Assembly: GCF_017068395.1 (NCBI RefSeq)
Contig: NZ_CP070619.1
Span: 2,914,001-2,978,000, forward strand
DNA from: Rhodococcus pseudokoreensis
GTDB taxonomy: Bacteria > Actinomycetota > Actinomycetes > Mycobacteriales > Mycobacteriaceae
Direction: 5' to 3'
Length of the DNA: 64,000 bases
Shown here: piece after piece, positions 8,733 through 17,161 of the stretch
Numbering within the stretch: position 1 is the first letter of the stretch
Layout: each line of letters begins with the position of its first letter
Position numbers and translations under genes: made by a program
The notes under the pieces: model-generated
Told to the model about the DNA's origin: nothing
The model's input: only the letters and a program-made list of their open reading frames with translations
Database searches by the model: none

Positions 8733-9712
8733 CCTCCCCGGCTCAGCTGACCGGACGTCACCAGGAAGGCGACGAAGTCGCGGATCGTCTCGTCGGCGGG
8801 ACGCGGGGCGTACCCGAGTTCGGACCGCGCCTTGCCGCCGTCGACGACCGGCGCCGCGAGCAGCGCCGACATCGCCGACCGCGACAGCACGTCCGATCCG
8901 AACCGGGTCCCGATCGGTTCGGCGATCGGCAGCACGCGTTCGATGACGCTGAGCGGGAACGAGTACAGCGGCCCCCGACGGCCCGCCGTACGCGCTGCCC
9001 TCCTCACGACATCATGCATGCCGAGCATGTGCCCCGAGATCAGGTAGTTCTCACCGGTCCGGCCCTTCTCGCCCGCGGCGATCAGTCCGGCGGCGACGTC
9101 GCGGACGTCGACGAAGTCGAACCCGCCCTGCACCGCCGCGGGCACCCGGCCGCGAGCGGCGTTGCGCAGCAAACTGTTCACCCGCGACAGTCCGTAGTCT
9201 GCGGGCCCGTACACGCCGGTGGGGTTGCAGATCACCGCGTCGAGGCCGGCGTCGACCACTTCGCGGAGTTCGATCTCACCCGCCCATTTCGACCTGTCGT
9301 ACACGGGGATCGACGCGTCGACGGACCGCGGCGAGTGCTCGTCGAGCGTTCCGCCACAACTGCTCTGGTCGAACGAGTGCACGGAACTGCAGTGCACCAT
9401 CCGCCGAACTCCCACCGCGAGAGCAGCTTCGGCGACGGTACGAACGCCCTTGGTGTTGACTGTCCACGCCAGGTCGTCCTTCTGGGCGAGGGTGATCATC
9501 GCGACCAGGTGGTAGACCACCTCGGCGCCGTCCAGTGCCCGCTTCATGGATTCGACGTCGAGTACGTCGGCGTTCACCCACGTAACCCCGAATTCGGGTG
9601 CGTACCGGGAACGCACGCGGTCGATGGCGGTCACCTCGTGCCCTGCCTCGACCAACAGATTCAGCAGATTGTTGCCCACGAATCCCGCGGCGCCGGTTAC
9701 TGCAACCTTCAT
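8702..9712 (-). CDS. Extended SDR (epimerase / 3-beta-HSD-like)
   Basis: A 336-residue extended short-chain dehydrogenase. The NAD-binding TGAAGFVG is at residues 6-13 and the catalytic set is Ser110, Tyr138 and Lys142 (YDRSK). The family includes nucleotide-sugar epimerases and 3-beta-hydroxysteroid dehydrogenases. A perfect KstR-type box lies 78 bases upstream, which ties it to sterol metabolism and makes a hydroxysteroid substrate more likely than a sugar; that is inference. The frame extends 44 codons upstream, through the KstR box. The ATG at 9712, preceded by GGGAG and starting [10 protein letters not shown], is the natural start. It is downstream of the mce4 operon but has its own promoter region and is separated from it by a strong hairpin. 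Confidence 0.8.
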   Translation of the reverse strand: MKVAVTGAAGFVGNNLLNLLVEAGHEVTAIDRVRSRYAPEFGVTWVNADVLDVESMKRALDGAEVVYHLVAMITLAQKDDLAWTVNTKGVRTVAEAALAVGVRRMVHCSSVHSFDQSSCGGTLDEHSPRSVDASIPVYDRSKWAGEIELREVVDAGLDAVICNPTGVYGPADYGLSRVNSLLRNAARGRVPAAVQGGFDFVDVRDVAAGLIAAGEKGRTGENYLISGHMLGMHDVVRRAARTAGRRGPLYSFPLSVIERVLPIAEPIGTRFGSDVLSRSAMSALLAAPVVDGGKARSELGYAPRPADETIRDFVAFLVTSGQLSRGGQLSPVASSV

Positions 9713-9789
9713 CGACGACTCCCTGTTCGGTTGTGGCCGTGCGACACAGCGTCGTGCGTCGGCACTCGGCCAGGAGACCCCGACACTAC

Positions 9790-9803
9790 TAGAACTTGTT
9801 CTA
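9790..9803. promoter_or_regulatory. KstR-type operator (SDR promoter)
   Basis: TAGAACTTGTTCTA fits TnnAACnnGTTnnA with fully symmetric arms. It lies 78 bases upstream of the SDR start at 9712 and downstream of the mce4 terminator hairpin, so it should control the SDR gene on its own. Confidence 0.85.
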
Positions 9804-9826
9804 TTTTGTGAAGGGGATGGCTCCGC

Positions 9827-9872
9827 CCCGTGAGTACTTATCAACGTCGGGCGGTTAATAAGTACTCACGGG
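9827..9872. terminator. Hairpin ending the mce4 operon
   Basis: A perfect 15-bp inverted repeat (CCCGTGAGTACTTAT at 9827-9841 and its complement at 9858-9872) with a 16-base loop. It starts 15 bases beyond the last gene of the leftward mce4 operon. No clear U-tract follows. A terminator or mRNA-stabilising hairpin is likely. Confidence 0.65.
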
Positions 9873-9886
9873 CGGCGCAGCCGCAG

Positions 9887-10405
9887 CTACACCGGGGTCA
9901 GCTGATCGACGAGCCAGCGGTCGTCGACTTTCTGCAACGACACCCGCACCCGGCTGCCCGACGTTCGGGCGTCGGGGGCGTCGGCGCTCGTCGTCGTCTG
10001 GTTCAGGTACAGCAGAACCACCGCCTCGTCGGGTGTGGTGGATACCGGCGCGGCGGCCTGCACCGACACCTGCACGGTGAGTTGCTTCTCCTTGGCGCCG
10101 GGTGCGATGGTTCCCTGCACGAGCGTGGTGTAGTCGTCACGGAAGGAACCGGTGAGTCCGTCTGCGGCAGCGTCCAACTGGTTGTCGACGTCGGCGAAGT
10201 CGTACGCCAGCATCGCGACGGCCTGCTTGCCCGCGGCGTCGACGGCGTCGATGCGCGCCTGCTCGGACAGTCGATCCTGCCGGTGTCCGTACCAGAGGAA
10301 GCCCACCCCGACGGCGAGCGCGACCACCACGACCGCGGCCGCGACCTTCAGCGCTACACCCTTGGTGAGTGCGAACTTTCGCTTGCCTTCGTTGTTGTCA
10401 CTCAT
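9887..10405 (-). CDS. Mce-associated membrane protein
   Basis: A 172-residue single-pass protein with a basic N-terminus, one membrane helix at about residues 16-40 and a roughly 130-residue outer domain ending KVDDRWLVDQLTPV. This is the architecture of the Mce-associated (Mas/Mam) proteins that follow mce operons (Rv3492c position in M. tuberculosis), which are thought to stabilise or assemble the Mce importer. Its ATG overlaps the preceding gene's stop as ATGA, so it is the last gene of the sterol-import operon. Confidence 0.8.
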   Translation of the reverse strand: MSDNNEGKRKFALTKGVALKVAAAVVVVALAVGVGFLWYGHRQDRLSEQARIDAVDAAGKQAVAMLAYDFADVDNQLDAAADGLTGSFRDDYTTLVQGTIAPGAKEKQLTVQVSVQAAAPVSTTPDEAVVLLYLNQTTTSADAPDARTSGSRVRVSLQKVDDRWLVDQLTPV

Positions 10406-11193
10406 GGCACGAACTCCACCTTCGATGCGGTCAACTTGCCGTCGACGTCGCTGATCGTCACCCGCATCCGGAAGTCGCGCGGTGAGGGTTCCGGCTGTTC
10501 CTTGCTGCTCACCATCGTCCGCGCGGCCACCAGGACGTTCGCCGAGATCGACGTCTCGGTCCCGTTCTCGACGCCGGCCTCGATGACCTCACCCTCGGTG
10601 GTCACGTTCGCGTCCTGCACGACACCGACGAACGGATCCTCCCGGCCCTGGAACTCTTCGAGGAACTGACCGGACGCGCCGGCGATGATCCGGTCGACGT
10701 CGGCCTTCGCGGTCTCGGGGTGGATGGTCGTCAGGTTGAGCACCGTCTGCCGGGCCGTGTCGACGAAAGCCTGACGGCGGTCGTCCCGTTCGCGCGCGGA
10801 CCGCTGGTCGAGCAGCAGGACCACCGCCGCGACGACCAGTGCGACGATCACCACCGCCGTAACACCCCACGCGAGCAACGACTTCAGTGGCCGACCATGC
10901 TTCGGTGTCTCGATCGGCACCGCATCGATCGGCGGCGCCTCGGAGGCCTCGGACGCGGACTTCGTCGTGGAGACCTTCTCCACCTCGGGCGCGGCCTGCA
11001 CAGCCGCCGGCTTGGCGAGGACCACCGGTTTCGGGGCCTCGGTCTCCCCCACCGGCGGGCCGGCGTGCCGGACGGCCCGGCGCCTTGTCCGATCCGTCGC
11101 TGCGGGTGTCTGCTGCGCCTGCTCCGCGGAGTCGGTCACAGTTTCGTCTGTTCCGGAACTCAAATCTGCTGACCTGTCATCATCGTCTGCCAC
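10402..11193 (-). CDS. Mce-associated membrane protein, long cytoplasmic arm
   Basis: A 263-residue Mce-associated protein. Residues 1-100 are a charged, low-complexity cytoplasmic tail rich in Asp, Thr, Ala and Pro. One membrane helix (about 105-128) is followed by a domain like that of the next gene, ending TASKVEFVP. It matches the Rv3493c position after mce4F. GTG start; the gene overlaps the end of mce4F by 34 bases. It is probably an accessory part of the Mce4 complex in the cell envelope. Confidence 0.8.
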   Translation of the reverse strand: MADDDDRSADLSSGTDETVTDSAEQAQQTPAATDRTRRRAVRHAGPPVGETEAPKPVVLAKPAAVQAAPEVEKVSTTKSASEASEAPPIDAVPIETPKHGRPLKSLLAWGVTAVVIVALVVAAVVLLLDQRSARERDDRRQAFVDTARQTVLNLTTIHPETAKADVDRIIAGASGQFLEEFQGREDPFVGVVQDANVTTEGEVIEAGVENGTETSISANVLVAARTMVSSKEQPEPSPRDFRMRVTISDVDGKLTASKVEFVP

Positions 11194-12569
11194 GTCGAGT
11201 CCTTTCCCTGCACCGCCAGATCCGGTTGGGTGTACGTCTTTCCATCCGAACCAATGAAGCTACCGGTGGCCGGGTCGTAGGGCACGGCCGCGACCGGTGC
11301 ACCCGCGGAGCCTTCGTAGGAACTCGGAACGGCTGTGTACGAGGGTACATCCGGCGGCATGATCGGCCCGTACGGCGGGTTGTTGCCCGACGCCTCCCAG
11401 CCCTCGCGGCACGCCTCGACCGTCGGTGCGCGACGTCCGGGGAACTCCATGCACGGCAGGTTCCGCGCACCGCGCACGACGGACGGGTCGTCCGGAGCGG
11501 CCTTGCAGTACAGGTCGTTCGGTGTCGCGATGGGGTCGGTCTGATCTCCCGACCGGCGTTGGTCCGGGGGCAGGAATCCCGTCGTGCACGCCGGGGGGTC
11601 GTGCAGTTGCAGGGCGAAGTCGACGATCGCGCCGTCCTCCACGGGCCCACCCGTCGCTGCCGTCACGAGCGCCGCGGTCAGCGGCGGGTAGATGACCAGA
11701 ACCTGCTCGATGCTCTTGTTGTAGATCACCCCGACCTGGCCGACGCTCACCAGATTCCGCAGCAGGATCGGCAGCGTCGGCTGCAGGTCCTGGAACAGCT
11801 GGGTGGCCTCCTGCGCCGCGCCGGGGCCCTTCTCCAGCACCGACCGCAGGCTCGGGTCGCTCGCCCGCAACTGGTCGGTGAACGTCACGAGGTCCTGGGT
11901 CCAGGAGCGGATGGCGTCGCTGCTGACCGTCTGGGTGTCGAGCAGCGGGCCGACCTGGTCGATCAGAGCCTTCGTCGCGTCGCTGTTCGCGTCGGCCTCC
12001 TCGACGAACAAGCGGGCCGAGTCGATGAGCCGCTGCAGGTCGGGACCGGATCCGTTGAACGCCGTGAACGCCTCGTCGATCACCGTCTGCAGCCTGGTGT
12101 CCGAGATGCTGGCGAGCAGTTCGTCGGCCTGGTCGAGCATCTCGCCGACGTCCTGCGGGATGGTGGCCCGATCCTCCGGGATCACGTCGCCGTCCGCGAG
12201 GTACGGGCCGTCGGCGGCTCCTTCCCGCGGAATCAGGTCGACGTACTGCTCGCCGACCGCCGACACGCTCTTGACCGCCGCGTCGACGTCGGCCGGGATC
12301 TTGTAGTCGCTGTCGAGCGACATCTTCGCCTCCACACCCTCGCCGGTGAGCGTCACGTTCTCGACGACACCGATGTTGGTGCCGCGGTACGCGACATTGG
12401 CGTGGGAGTAGAGCCCACCGGTGGACGGCAGCCGGACGCTCACCTCGTAGCGTCCGACGCCGAACAGCACCGGCACCTTGATGTACTGGATCGACATCAC
12501 GACGAGCCCGATGACGGTGAGGATCGAGAAGATGATCAGCTGAATGCGAACGAATCTCGTCATTCTCAT
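11160..12569 (-). CDS. mce4F: Mce4F, sterol importer subunit
   Basis: A 469-residue Mce protein. An N-terminal membrane anchor (about residues 8-28) is followed by the MlaD/Mce domain (RYEVSVRLPSTGGLYSHANVAYRGTNIGVV). Then comes a long helical region of the kind that forms the periplasmic channel, and a Pro/Tyr-rich tail (PYGPIMPPDVPSY). One of six Mce subunits expected to form the hetero-hexameric tunnel carrying sterols to the SupAB permease. ATG overlaps the mce4E stop as ATGA. It is last of the six mce genes, the usual place for mceF. Confidence 0.93.
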   Translation of the reverse strand: MRMTRFVRIQLIIFSILTVIGLVVMSIQYIKVPVLFGVGRYEVSVRLPSTGGLYSHANVAYRGTNIGVVENVTLTGEGVEAKMSLDSDYKIPADVDAAVKSVSAVGEQYVDLIPREGAADGPYLADGDVIPEDRATIPQDVGEMLDQADELLASISDTRLQTVIDEAFTAFNGSGPDLQRLIDSARLFVEEADANSDATKALIDQVGPLLDTQTVSSDAIRSWTQDLVTFTDQLRASDPSLRSVLEKGPGAAQEATQLFQDLQPTLPILLRNLVSVGQVGVIYNKSIEQVLVIYPPLTAALVTAATGGPVEDGAIVDFALQLHDPPACTTGFLPPDQRRSGDQTDPIATPNDLYCKAAPDDPSVVRGARNLPCMEFPGRRAPTVEACREGWEASGNNPPYGPIMPPDVPSYTAVPSSYEGSAGAPVAAVPYDPATGSFIGSDGKTYTQPDLAVQGKDSTWQTMMTGQQI

Positions 12570-13795
12570 GGTGTCGGAGCCCCTCCCAGTTGCGGCGGAA
12601 GGCCCGGTATCTGCGGCAGTCCGGGTATCTGCGGGAGCCCCGGAATCACCGGCGGTGCGGGTGCCGGTTTCGGCGCCGGCTGCAAAGGCGCCTGCAGCGG
12701 ATCGCCGGACTGTCCGGCCACCCCGGCGAGCGATCCCACGGCGCCCTCGACGCCGCCGAGTGATCCTCCGAGACCGGTTCCGGTGAGGAAGTTGCTGTCG
12801 ACGCGTTCGTTGGTCATGTCGATCGTCATCATGAGGTTCGCGTAGTCGCCCTGAATCGCCTTGTCCATCGTCTTCATCGGGAAGGGGTACGTGAGCATCA
12901 GGGTCAGCACCTCGGTCAGCGCGCTCCCCGAGTTGGCGAGTTCACGCAGCACCGGGGTGAGGTTGCGCAGGTTCGCCTTCAGGTCCTCACCGCTGCTCTC
13001 GACGAGGCGGGTGGCGGTGTCGCTGAGCTTGCCCACCTCGACCAGTGCGGTGGTGAGATTCTGCCGTTGCGTGACGAGCACGTCCAGCGCCGGCGGGATG
13101 CCGTCCAGCGCCGCGTCCAGGGTGGCCTTCTGCTCGTTGACGGTGCCCGACAACCGGTCGAGCCCCTCCATCGCACCGATGATGTCGCCACGCTGCTGAT
13201 CGAGGCTCGTGACGAGCTGGTCGAGTTGCGGAAGGAGGTCGCGGATCGAGTCCTCCCGTCCGCCCAGCGCGGCGTTGAGTTCCTGGGTGATGTCGCGGAT
13301 CTGGGCGATGCCGCCGCCGTTGAGCACCACCGACAGCGAAGACAGCGTCTGCTCGGTGGTCGGGTAGGCGCCCGCCCGCTCGATCGGGATCACGTCGCCG
13401 TTCTCGAGTGTGCCTTCGGGCTCGACGTCGGTCGGCGGAGCCAGCTCCAGGTGCTGCGAACCGAGGAGGCTGGTCTGGCCGATCTTGGCGGTCGCGTTGG
13501 CGGGCAACTGGACGTCGCCGTTGATCGACACGGTGACCAGGGCGTGCCAGTCCTGCACCTCGATGCCCGTCACCGAACCCACCGTCACGTCGTTCACCCG
13601 GACGGGCGAGTTCTGCGACAGCGTCGTCACATTGGGCATCTGGATCTCGACGGTGTAGGCGTCGTCGCCCTGCCCCTCGGTGCCCGGCAGGGGAAGCGAA
13701 TTCAGCCCTTCCCACTCGCATCCGGTCAGGGTCAGCGTCAGTGTGATCGCCACGGCGGCGATGCCGCCGCGACGCACCCGTGCGTGCTTCGTCAT
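12566..13795 (-). CDS. mce4E: Mce4E lipoprotein subunit
   Basis: A 409-residue Mce subunit with a lipoprotein signal: basic start MTKHARVRRGG, hydrophobic stretch and lipobox LTGC with Cys26. This is typical of MceE (LprN-type) proteins. The Mce domain follows (TVEIQMPNVTTLSQNSPVRVNDVTVGSV), then the helical channel domain. The C-terminus is Pro/Gly-rich with an exact tandem repeat of PGLPQI units ending in PGLPPQLGG. The reading frame stays open 417 codons upstream across mce4D, but the ATG at 13795 overlaps the mce4D stop as ATGA and begins the lipoprotein signal, so it is the start. Confidence 0.93.
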   Translation of the reverse strand: MTKHARVRRGGIAAVAITLTLTLTGCEWEGLNSLPLPGTEGQGDDAYTVEIQMPNVTTLSQNSPVRVNDVTVGSVTGIEVQDWHALVTVSINGDVQLPANATAKIGQTSLLGSQHLELAPPTDVEPEGTLENGDVIPIERAGAYPTTEQTLSSLSVVLNGGGIAQIRDITQELNAALGGREDSIRDLLPQLDQLVTSLDQQRGDIIGAMEGLDRLSGTVNEQKATLDAALDGIPPALDVLVTQRQNLTTALVEVGKLSDTATRLVESSGEDLKANLRNLTPVLRELANSGSALTEVLTLMLTYPFPMKTMDKAIQGDYANLMMTIDMTNERVDSNFLTGTGLGGSLGGVEGAVGSLAGVAGQSGDPLQAPLQPAPKPAPAPPVIPGLPQIPGLPQIPGLPPQLGGAPTP

Positions 13796-15084
13796 CGCCC
13801 ACCTCCCGGCTGCAGCAGATCGTTCAGGTCCCGGGGCACGTCCACCGTCGGCATCCCGGCGAGGGTGCCGGTCACCGGGGGCGCGGACCGCGGCGGCACG
13901 GAGGCCTCGAGACTCGGCGGGCTGTACTCGATCTGATCCGGGAACGCATTCACACCCGTGGTCGGGTTGATCAGGGCGGGCAGGTAGTTCATCGTCAGCG
14001 AGTTCAGCACCGGCGACAGGTACTGGGTGCACAGGTCGGCACTGCGATTCGCCTCGTTGGCCTGCAGGCTCTGGATGGCACCGCACATGAAGTTCACGGG
14101 GTTCGCGAGGTTCGCAAACGCGACCGCGCCGACCAGTGACCCCTGCGCCGGCTTGTAGATGTTGCTGAAATTCGCCAGGGCCGTGGGCGCCACGTGGAGC
14201 ACCTGCTCGATCTGCGGCCTCTTGTCCGCGAGCACCTGGGTGGCGTCCGCCAGTCGGCCGACCTGCTCGCTGAGGGCGGCGCGGTTCTCCGCCACGAACC
14301 GGTTGACGTCGCCGAGCGCCAGGTCGAGGTCGTTCAGGGCGGTTCCGAGTTCGTCGGAGTTGGTGGCGAGCATGTTCGACACCGACGCGAGTCTGCCCTC
14401 GAACTGGACGATCTGCTCGTTGCTCGACGACAGTGCCGCCACGAACGTCTGCAGGTTGCGGATGGTCGAGAACAGGTCGGTGCGGCCGTCGGACAGGGTC
14501 CGCATGGTCTCCGACAGTTCCCGCAGTGTGTCGCGCAGTGACTGGCCGTTGCCGTCGAGGTTGGCGGCGGCGGTGTCGATGAACGTGCCGAGCGAGCCCT
14601 GCGGGTCGGCGCCCTGCGGTCCGAGCGCCTCCGACAGCTTGTTCAGCTCGGTCTTGATCTCGTCCCACTCCACCGGGACGGCGGTGCGCTCCACCGGGAT
14701 GCTCGCGCCGTCGCCCATCGTCGGCCCACCCGCGTACACGGGTGTCAGCTGGACGAACCGGCCCGACACCAGGCTGGGTGCGACGATGACGGCCTTCGCG
14801 TCGGCCGGAATCTCGACGCTCTTGTTCACGTTCATCGTCACCCGCGCGAAGTCGGCGCCGGGCTCGATCGAATCGATCGTCCCCACCTTCACGCCGAGCA
14901 CGCGGACGTCGTCGCCCGTGTACAGCCCGGTGGTCGCCGGGAAGTACGCGGTGATCGTGTTCTGGAACAGCTTGGGCACGAACATCACTGCGGCGCCGAC
15001 GATCAGCACCACCACGACCGCGGCGACGCTGGCGCGGATCAGCCACTTCTTCCGCGTGTTGGTGATTTCCGGGTTCGTCGTCAT
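13792..15084 (-). CDS. mce4D: Mce4D, sterol importer subunit
   Basis: A 430-residue Mce subunit: short cytoplasmic tail, membrane anchor (about residues 14-36, ASVAAVVVVLIVGAAVMFV), Mce domain with TAYFPATTGLYTGDDVRVLGVKVGTI, long helical region, and a Pro-rich C-terminus. The ATG at 15084 (MTTNPEIT) overlaps the mce4C stop as ATGA. An upstream in-frame start adding 26 residues was rejected for that reason. It is fourth of the six channel subunits by position and acts in the cell envelope. Confidence 0.93.
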   Translation of the reverse strand: MTTNPEITNTRKKWLIRASVAAVVVVLIVGAAVMFVPKLFQNTITAYFPATTGLYTGDDVRVLGVKVGTIDSIEPGADFARVTMNVNKSVEIPADAKAVIVAPSLVSGRFVQLTPVYAGGPTMGDGASIPVERTAVPVEWDEIKTELNKLSEALGPQGADPQGSLGTFIDTAAANLDGNGQSLRDTLRELSETMRTLSDGRTDLFSTIRNLQTFVAALSSSNEQIVQFEGRLASVSNMLATNSDELGTALNDLDLALGDVNRFVAENRAALSEQVGRLADATQVLADKRPQIEQVLHVAPTALANFSNIYKPAQGSLVGAVAFANLANPVNFMCGAIQSLQANEANRSADLCTQYLSPVLNSLTMNYLPALINPTTGVNAFPDQIEYSPPSLEASVPPRSAPPVTGTLAGMPTVDVPRDLNDLLQPGGGR

Positions 15085-16136
15085 CGCGGCGGTTCCCTCA
15101 GTTCGATGGACGGACCCGTCTGCAGGTAGGCCTGGAGGTCGTTGGGCAGATGCTCCGGCCACGTCACGGCGTCGCTGAGTCCCTGGAACAGGTTGCCGAT
15201 GCCGATGTTGTAGACGTACGCCATGAAGAACGGGCCGCTACCGACGGACTCGCCGAGCTGCGTAGCGTACGGCGCGAGCCCGTCGAGCGCCTGCGAGATG
15301 TTGTCCTTGTTGCGCTGCAGGACGTCGACCACCGAATTCAGCTTGTCGAGCGTCGGTTTCATCTGCTCCTCGTTGTCCTGGACCAGTCCGGTGAGCTGCC
15401 GGGACACCTCGGAGATGTTCACGATCAGCTGGCTGATCGCCGCGCGGCGACGGTCGAGCTCACCGAACAACTGGTTTCCGTCGACGATCAGCGAGTTGAT
15501 CTGCCCGCTGCGCTCGGCGAGGATTCCGGTCACGTTCTCGGCCCGCGAGAGCAGCTGCCGCAGGCTCTCGTCCCGCGAGTTGATGCTCTCCGACAACCGG
15601 GTCAGGCCGTCCAGCGCGGTGCGCAGTTCGGGCGGTGTGTTCTCGAGCGCACCGGACATCGCGTTCAACGCGTTGTTGACCTGGTCGGTGTCGAGCTCGG
15701 AGACGGTGGTCGACACATCGCCGAGCGCGTCGTTGAGCGAGTACGGAGAGTTGGTGCGCTCCAATGGAATCGTCGATCCCACCCGCATCGTGTCGTGCCC
15801 GAGCGGGGTGACCGCCAGCGACTTGCGCCCGAGAACGGTGTTGGTCTTGATGTTCGCCTCGGTGGCGTCGCCGAGGGCGATGCCGTCCTGGATGGTGAAC
15901 GTGACGAGCACGTTCTGACCGTCGAGTTCCACCTCGGCGACCTTCCCGACATCGACACCGGCGAGGGTCACCGTGTCGCCGGTCATCAGCCCACCCGCGT
16001 CCTCGAAGTAGGCGGAGTACTGCGTACCGCCCGACAGGAATTGCAGCTGATCGTATTGCAGGGTCGCGATCACGATCATGCTCGCGACGGCGACACCGAT
16101 GAGTCCCACCTGTACGGGATTGCGTTCACTCTTCAT
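15081..16136 (-). CDS. mce4C: Mce4C, sterol importer subunit
   Basis: A 351-residue Mce subunit with an N-terminal membrane anchor (VGLIGVAVASMIVIATLQY), Mce domain (QYSAYFEDAGGLMTGDTVTLAGVDVGKV) and helical tail. The ATG at 16136 begins MKSERNPVQV and is preceded by GGGAGG. It lies two bases after the mce4B stop; a start five codons earlier would overlap mce4B. It ends in the ATGA overlap with mce4D. Part of the hexameric sterol channel. Confidence 0.93.
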   Translation of the reverse strand: MKSERNPVQVGLIGVAVASMIVIATLQYDQLQFLSGGTQYSAYFEDAGGLMTGDTVTLAGVDVGKVAEVELDGQNVLVTFTIQDGIALGDATEANIKTNTVLGRKSLAVTPLGHDTMRVGSTIPLERTNSPYSLNDALGDVSTTVSELDTDQVNNALNAMSGALENTPPELRTALDGLTRLSESINSRDESLRQLLSRAENVTGILAERSGQINSLIVDGNQLFGELDRRRAAISQLIVNISEVSRQLTGLVQDNEEQMKPTLDKLNSVVDVLQRNKDNISQALDGLAPYATQLGESVGSGPFFMAYVYNIGIGNLFQGLSDAVTWPEHLPNDLQAYLQTGPSIELREPPR

Positions 16137-16138
16137 GG

Positions 16139-17161
16139 CTACGGTGCACACCTCCCTGCCGTCTGACCGCCCGGCATGTTGAGGAGCAGATCCGATCCGT
16201 CCGGGCCGGAGAACTTGAACTTGACCGTGCAGACATACATCTGGAAGAAGCTGCCGTACGTGCCGATGCGGATGAGCCTGCGGTACGCGTCGGGCAGATT
16301 CTGGAACACCCAGTCGAGGTCGTCCTCGCCCGCCTGGAGTTGCGTCGCGGTGCGGTTGGCCTCGGCGATCGTGCTCTGCAGCGGCGGCCGCGCACCCTCG
16401 AGCAGATTGGCGAGATCGCCCGTCGCCCCGGCGATGCGGGGAATGGCGTCACCGATCTGGTCGCGGTCCTGGGAGAGGCCGCTCACCAACTGCTGCAACT
16501 GGTCGAGCGTCGAGCGGAACTGGTCGCCGCGGTCGTTGATGGTGCCGAGCACCTGGTTGAGGTTCGTGATCACCTCGCCGATCAACTGGTCCCGGTCGGC
16601 GAGGGTGTTCGTGAACGAACTCGTGCTGCCGAGCAGCGAGACGAGCGTGCCGCCCTGCCCCTGGAACACCTGGACCAGCGCCTGTGACAGGTCGTTGACC
16701 TGCTGCGGGTCCAGCGCCCGCAGCAGCGGTTTGAACCCGCCCAGCAGGAGGTCGAGATCGAGTGCGGGAGAAGTGTTCTCGACGGGGATCGACCCGCCGT
16801 CCGGCAGCGGTTCCACCGATCCGGCGCCTTCGAGGAGTTCCATGTACCGGTCGCCGACGAGGTTCTCGTACCGCACCGTGGCCTTGGTCCCGTCGAACAG
16901 CGAGTACTTGGTGTCGACGGTGAAGTCGACGTCGGCGAGGTTGTCGTCGTCGATGCCCACCTTCTCGACGGCGCCGACGGGAACGCCGGCGATGCGCACC
17001 TTGTCGCCGGGCTTGAGCCCGGACACGTCGGTGAACGTGGCGTGGTAGCCGTCGGAGCTGCTGAAACGGTACTGGCTGAACACCAGGGCGAGCCCGGCGA
17101 AGATCACCGACATCACCGTCGCGAAGATCAGCAGCTTGACCGTGGTCGCTCGCACAGTCAC
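16139..17161 (-). CDS. mce4B: Mce4B, sterol importer subunit
   Basis: A 340-residue Mce subunit. Membrane anchor LLIFATVMSVIFAGLALVF (about residues 10-28), Mce domain YHATFTDVSGLKPGDKVRIAGVPVGAV, then helical channel region; the C-terminal stretch has two Cys residues. GTG start overlapping the mce4A stop as GTGA. Second of six Mce proteins encoded after the two permeases. Confidence 0.93.
   Translation of the reverse strand: MTVRATTVKLLIFATVMSVIFAGLALVFSQYRFSSSDGYHATFTDVSGLKPGDKVRIAGVPVGAVEKVGIDDDNLADVDFTVDTKYSLFDGTKATVRYENLVGDRYMELLEGAGSVEPLPDGGSIPVENTSPALDLDLLLGGFKPLLRALDPQQVNDLSQALVQVFQGQGGTLVSLLGSTSSFTNTLADRDQLIGEVITNLNQVLGTINDRGDQFRSTLDQLQQLVSGLSQDRDQIGDAIPRIAGATGDLANLLEGARPPLQSTIAEANRTATQLQAGEDDLDWVFQNLPDAYRRLIRIGTYGSFFQMYVCTVKFKFSGPDGSDLLLNMPGGQTAGRCAP

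Noticed and set aside
12566..15046. 826-codon open frame covering mce4D and mce4E
   Set aside because: Only its last 409 codons are Mce4E; the upstream part is the out-of-frame shadow of mce4D, and a lipoprotein signal starts at 13795.
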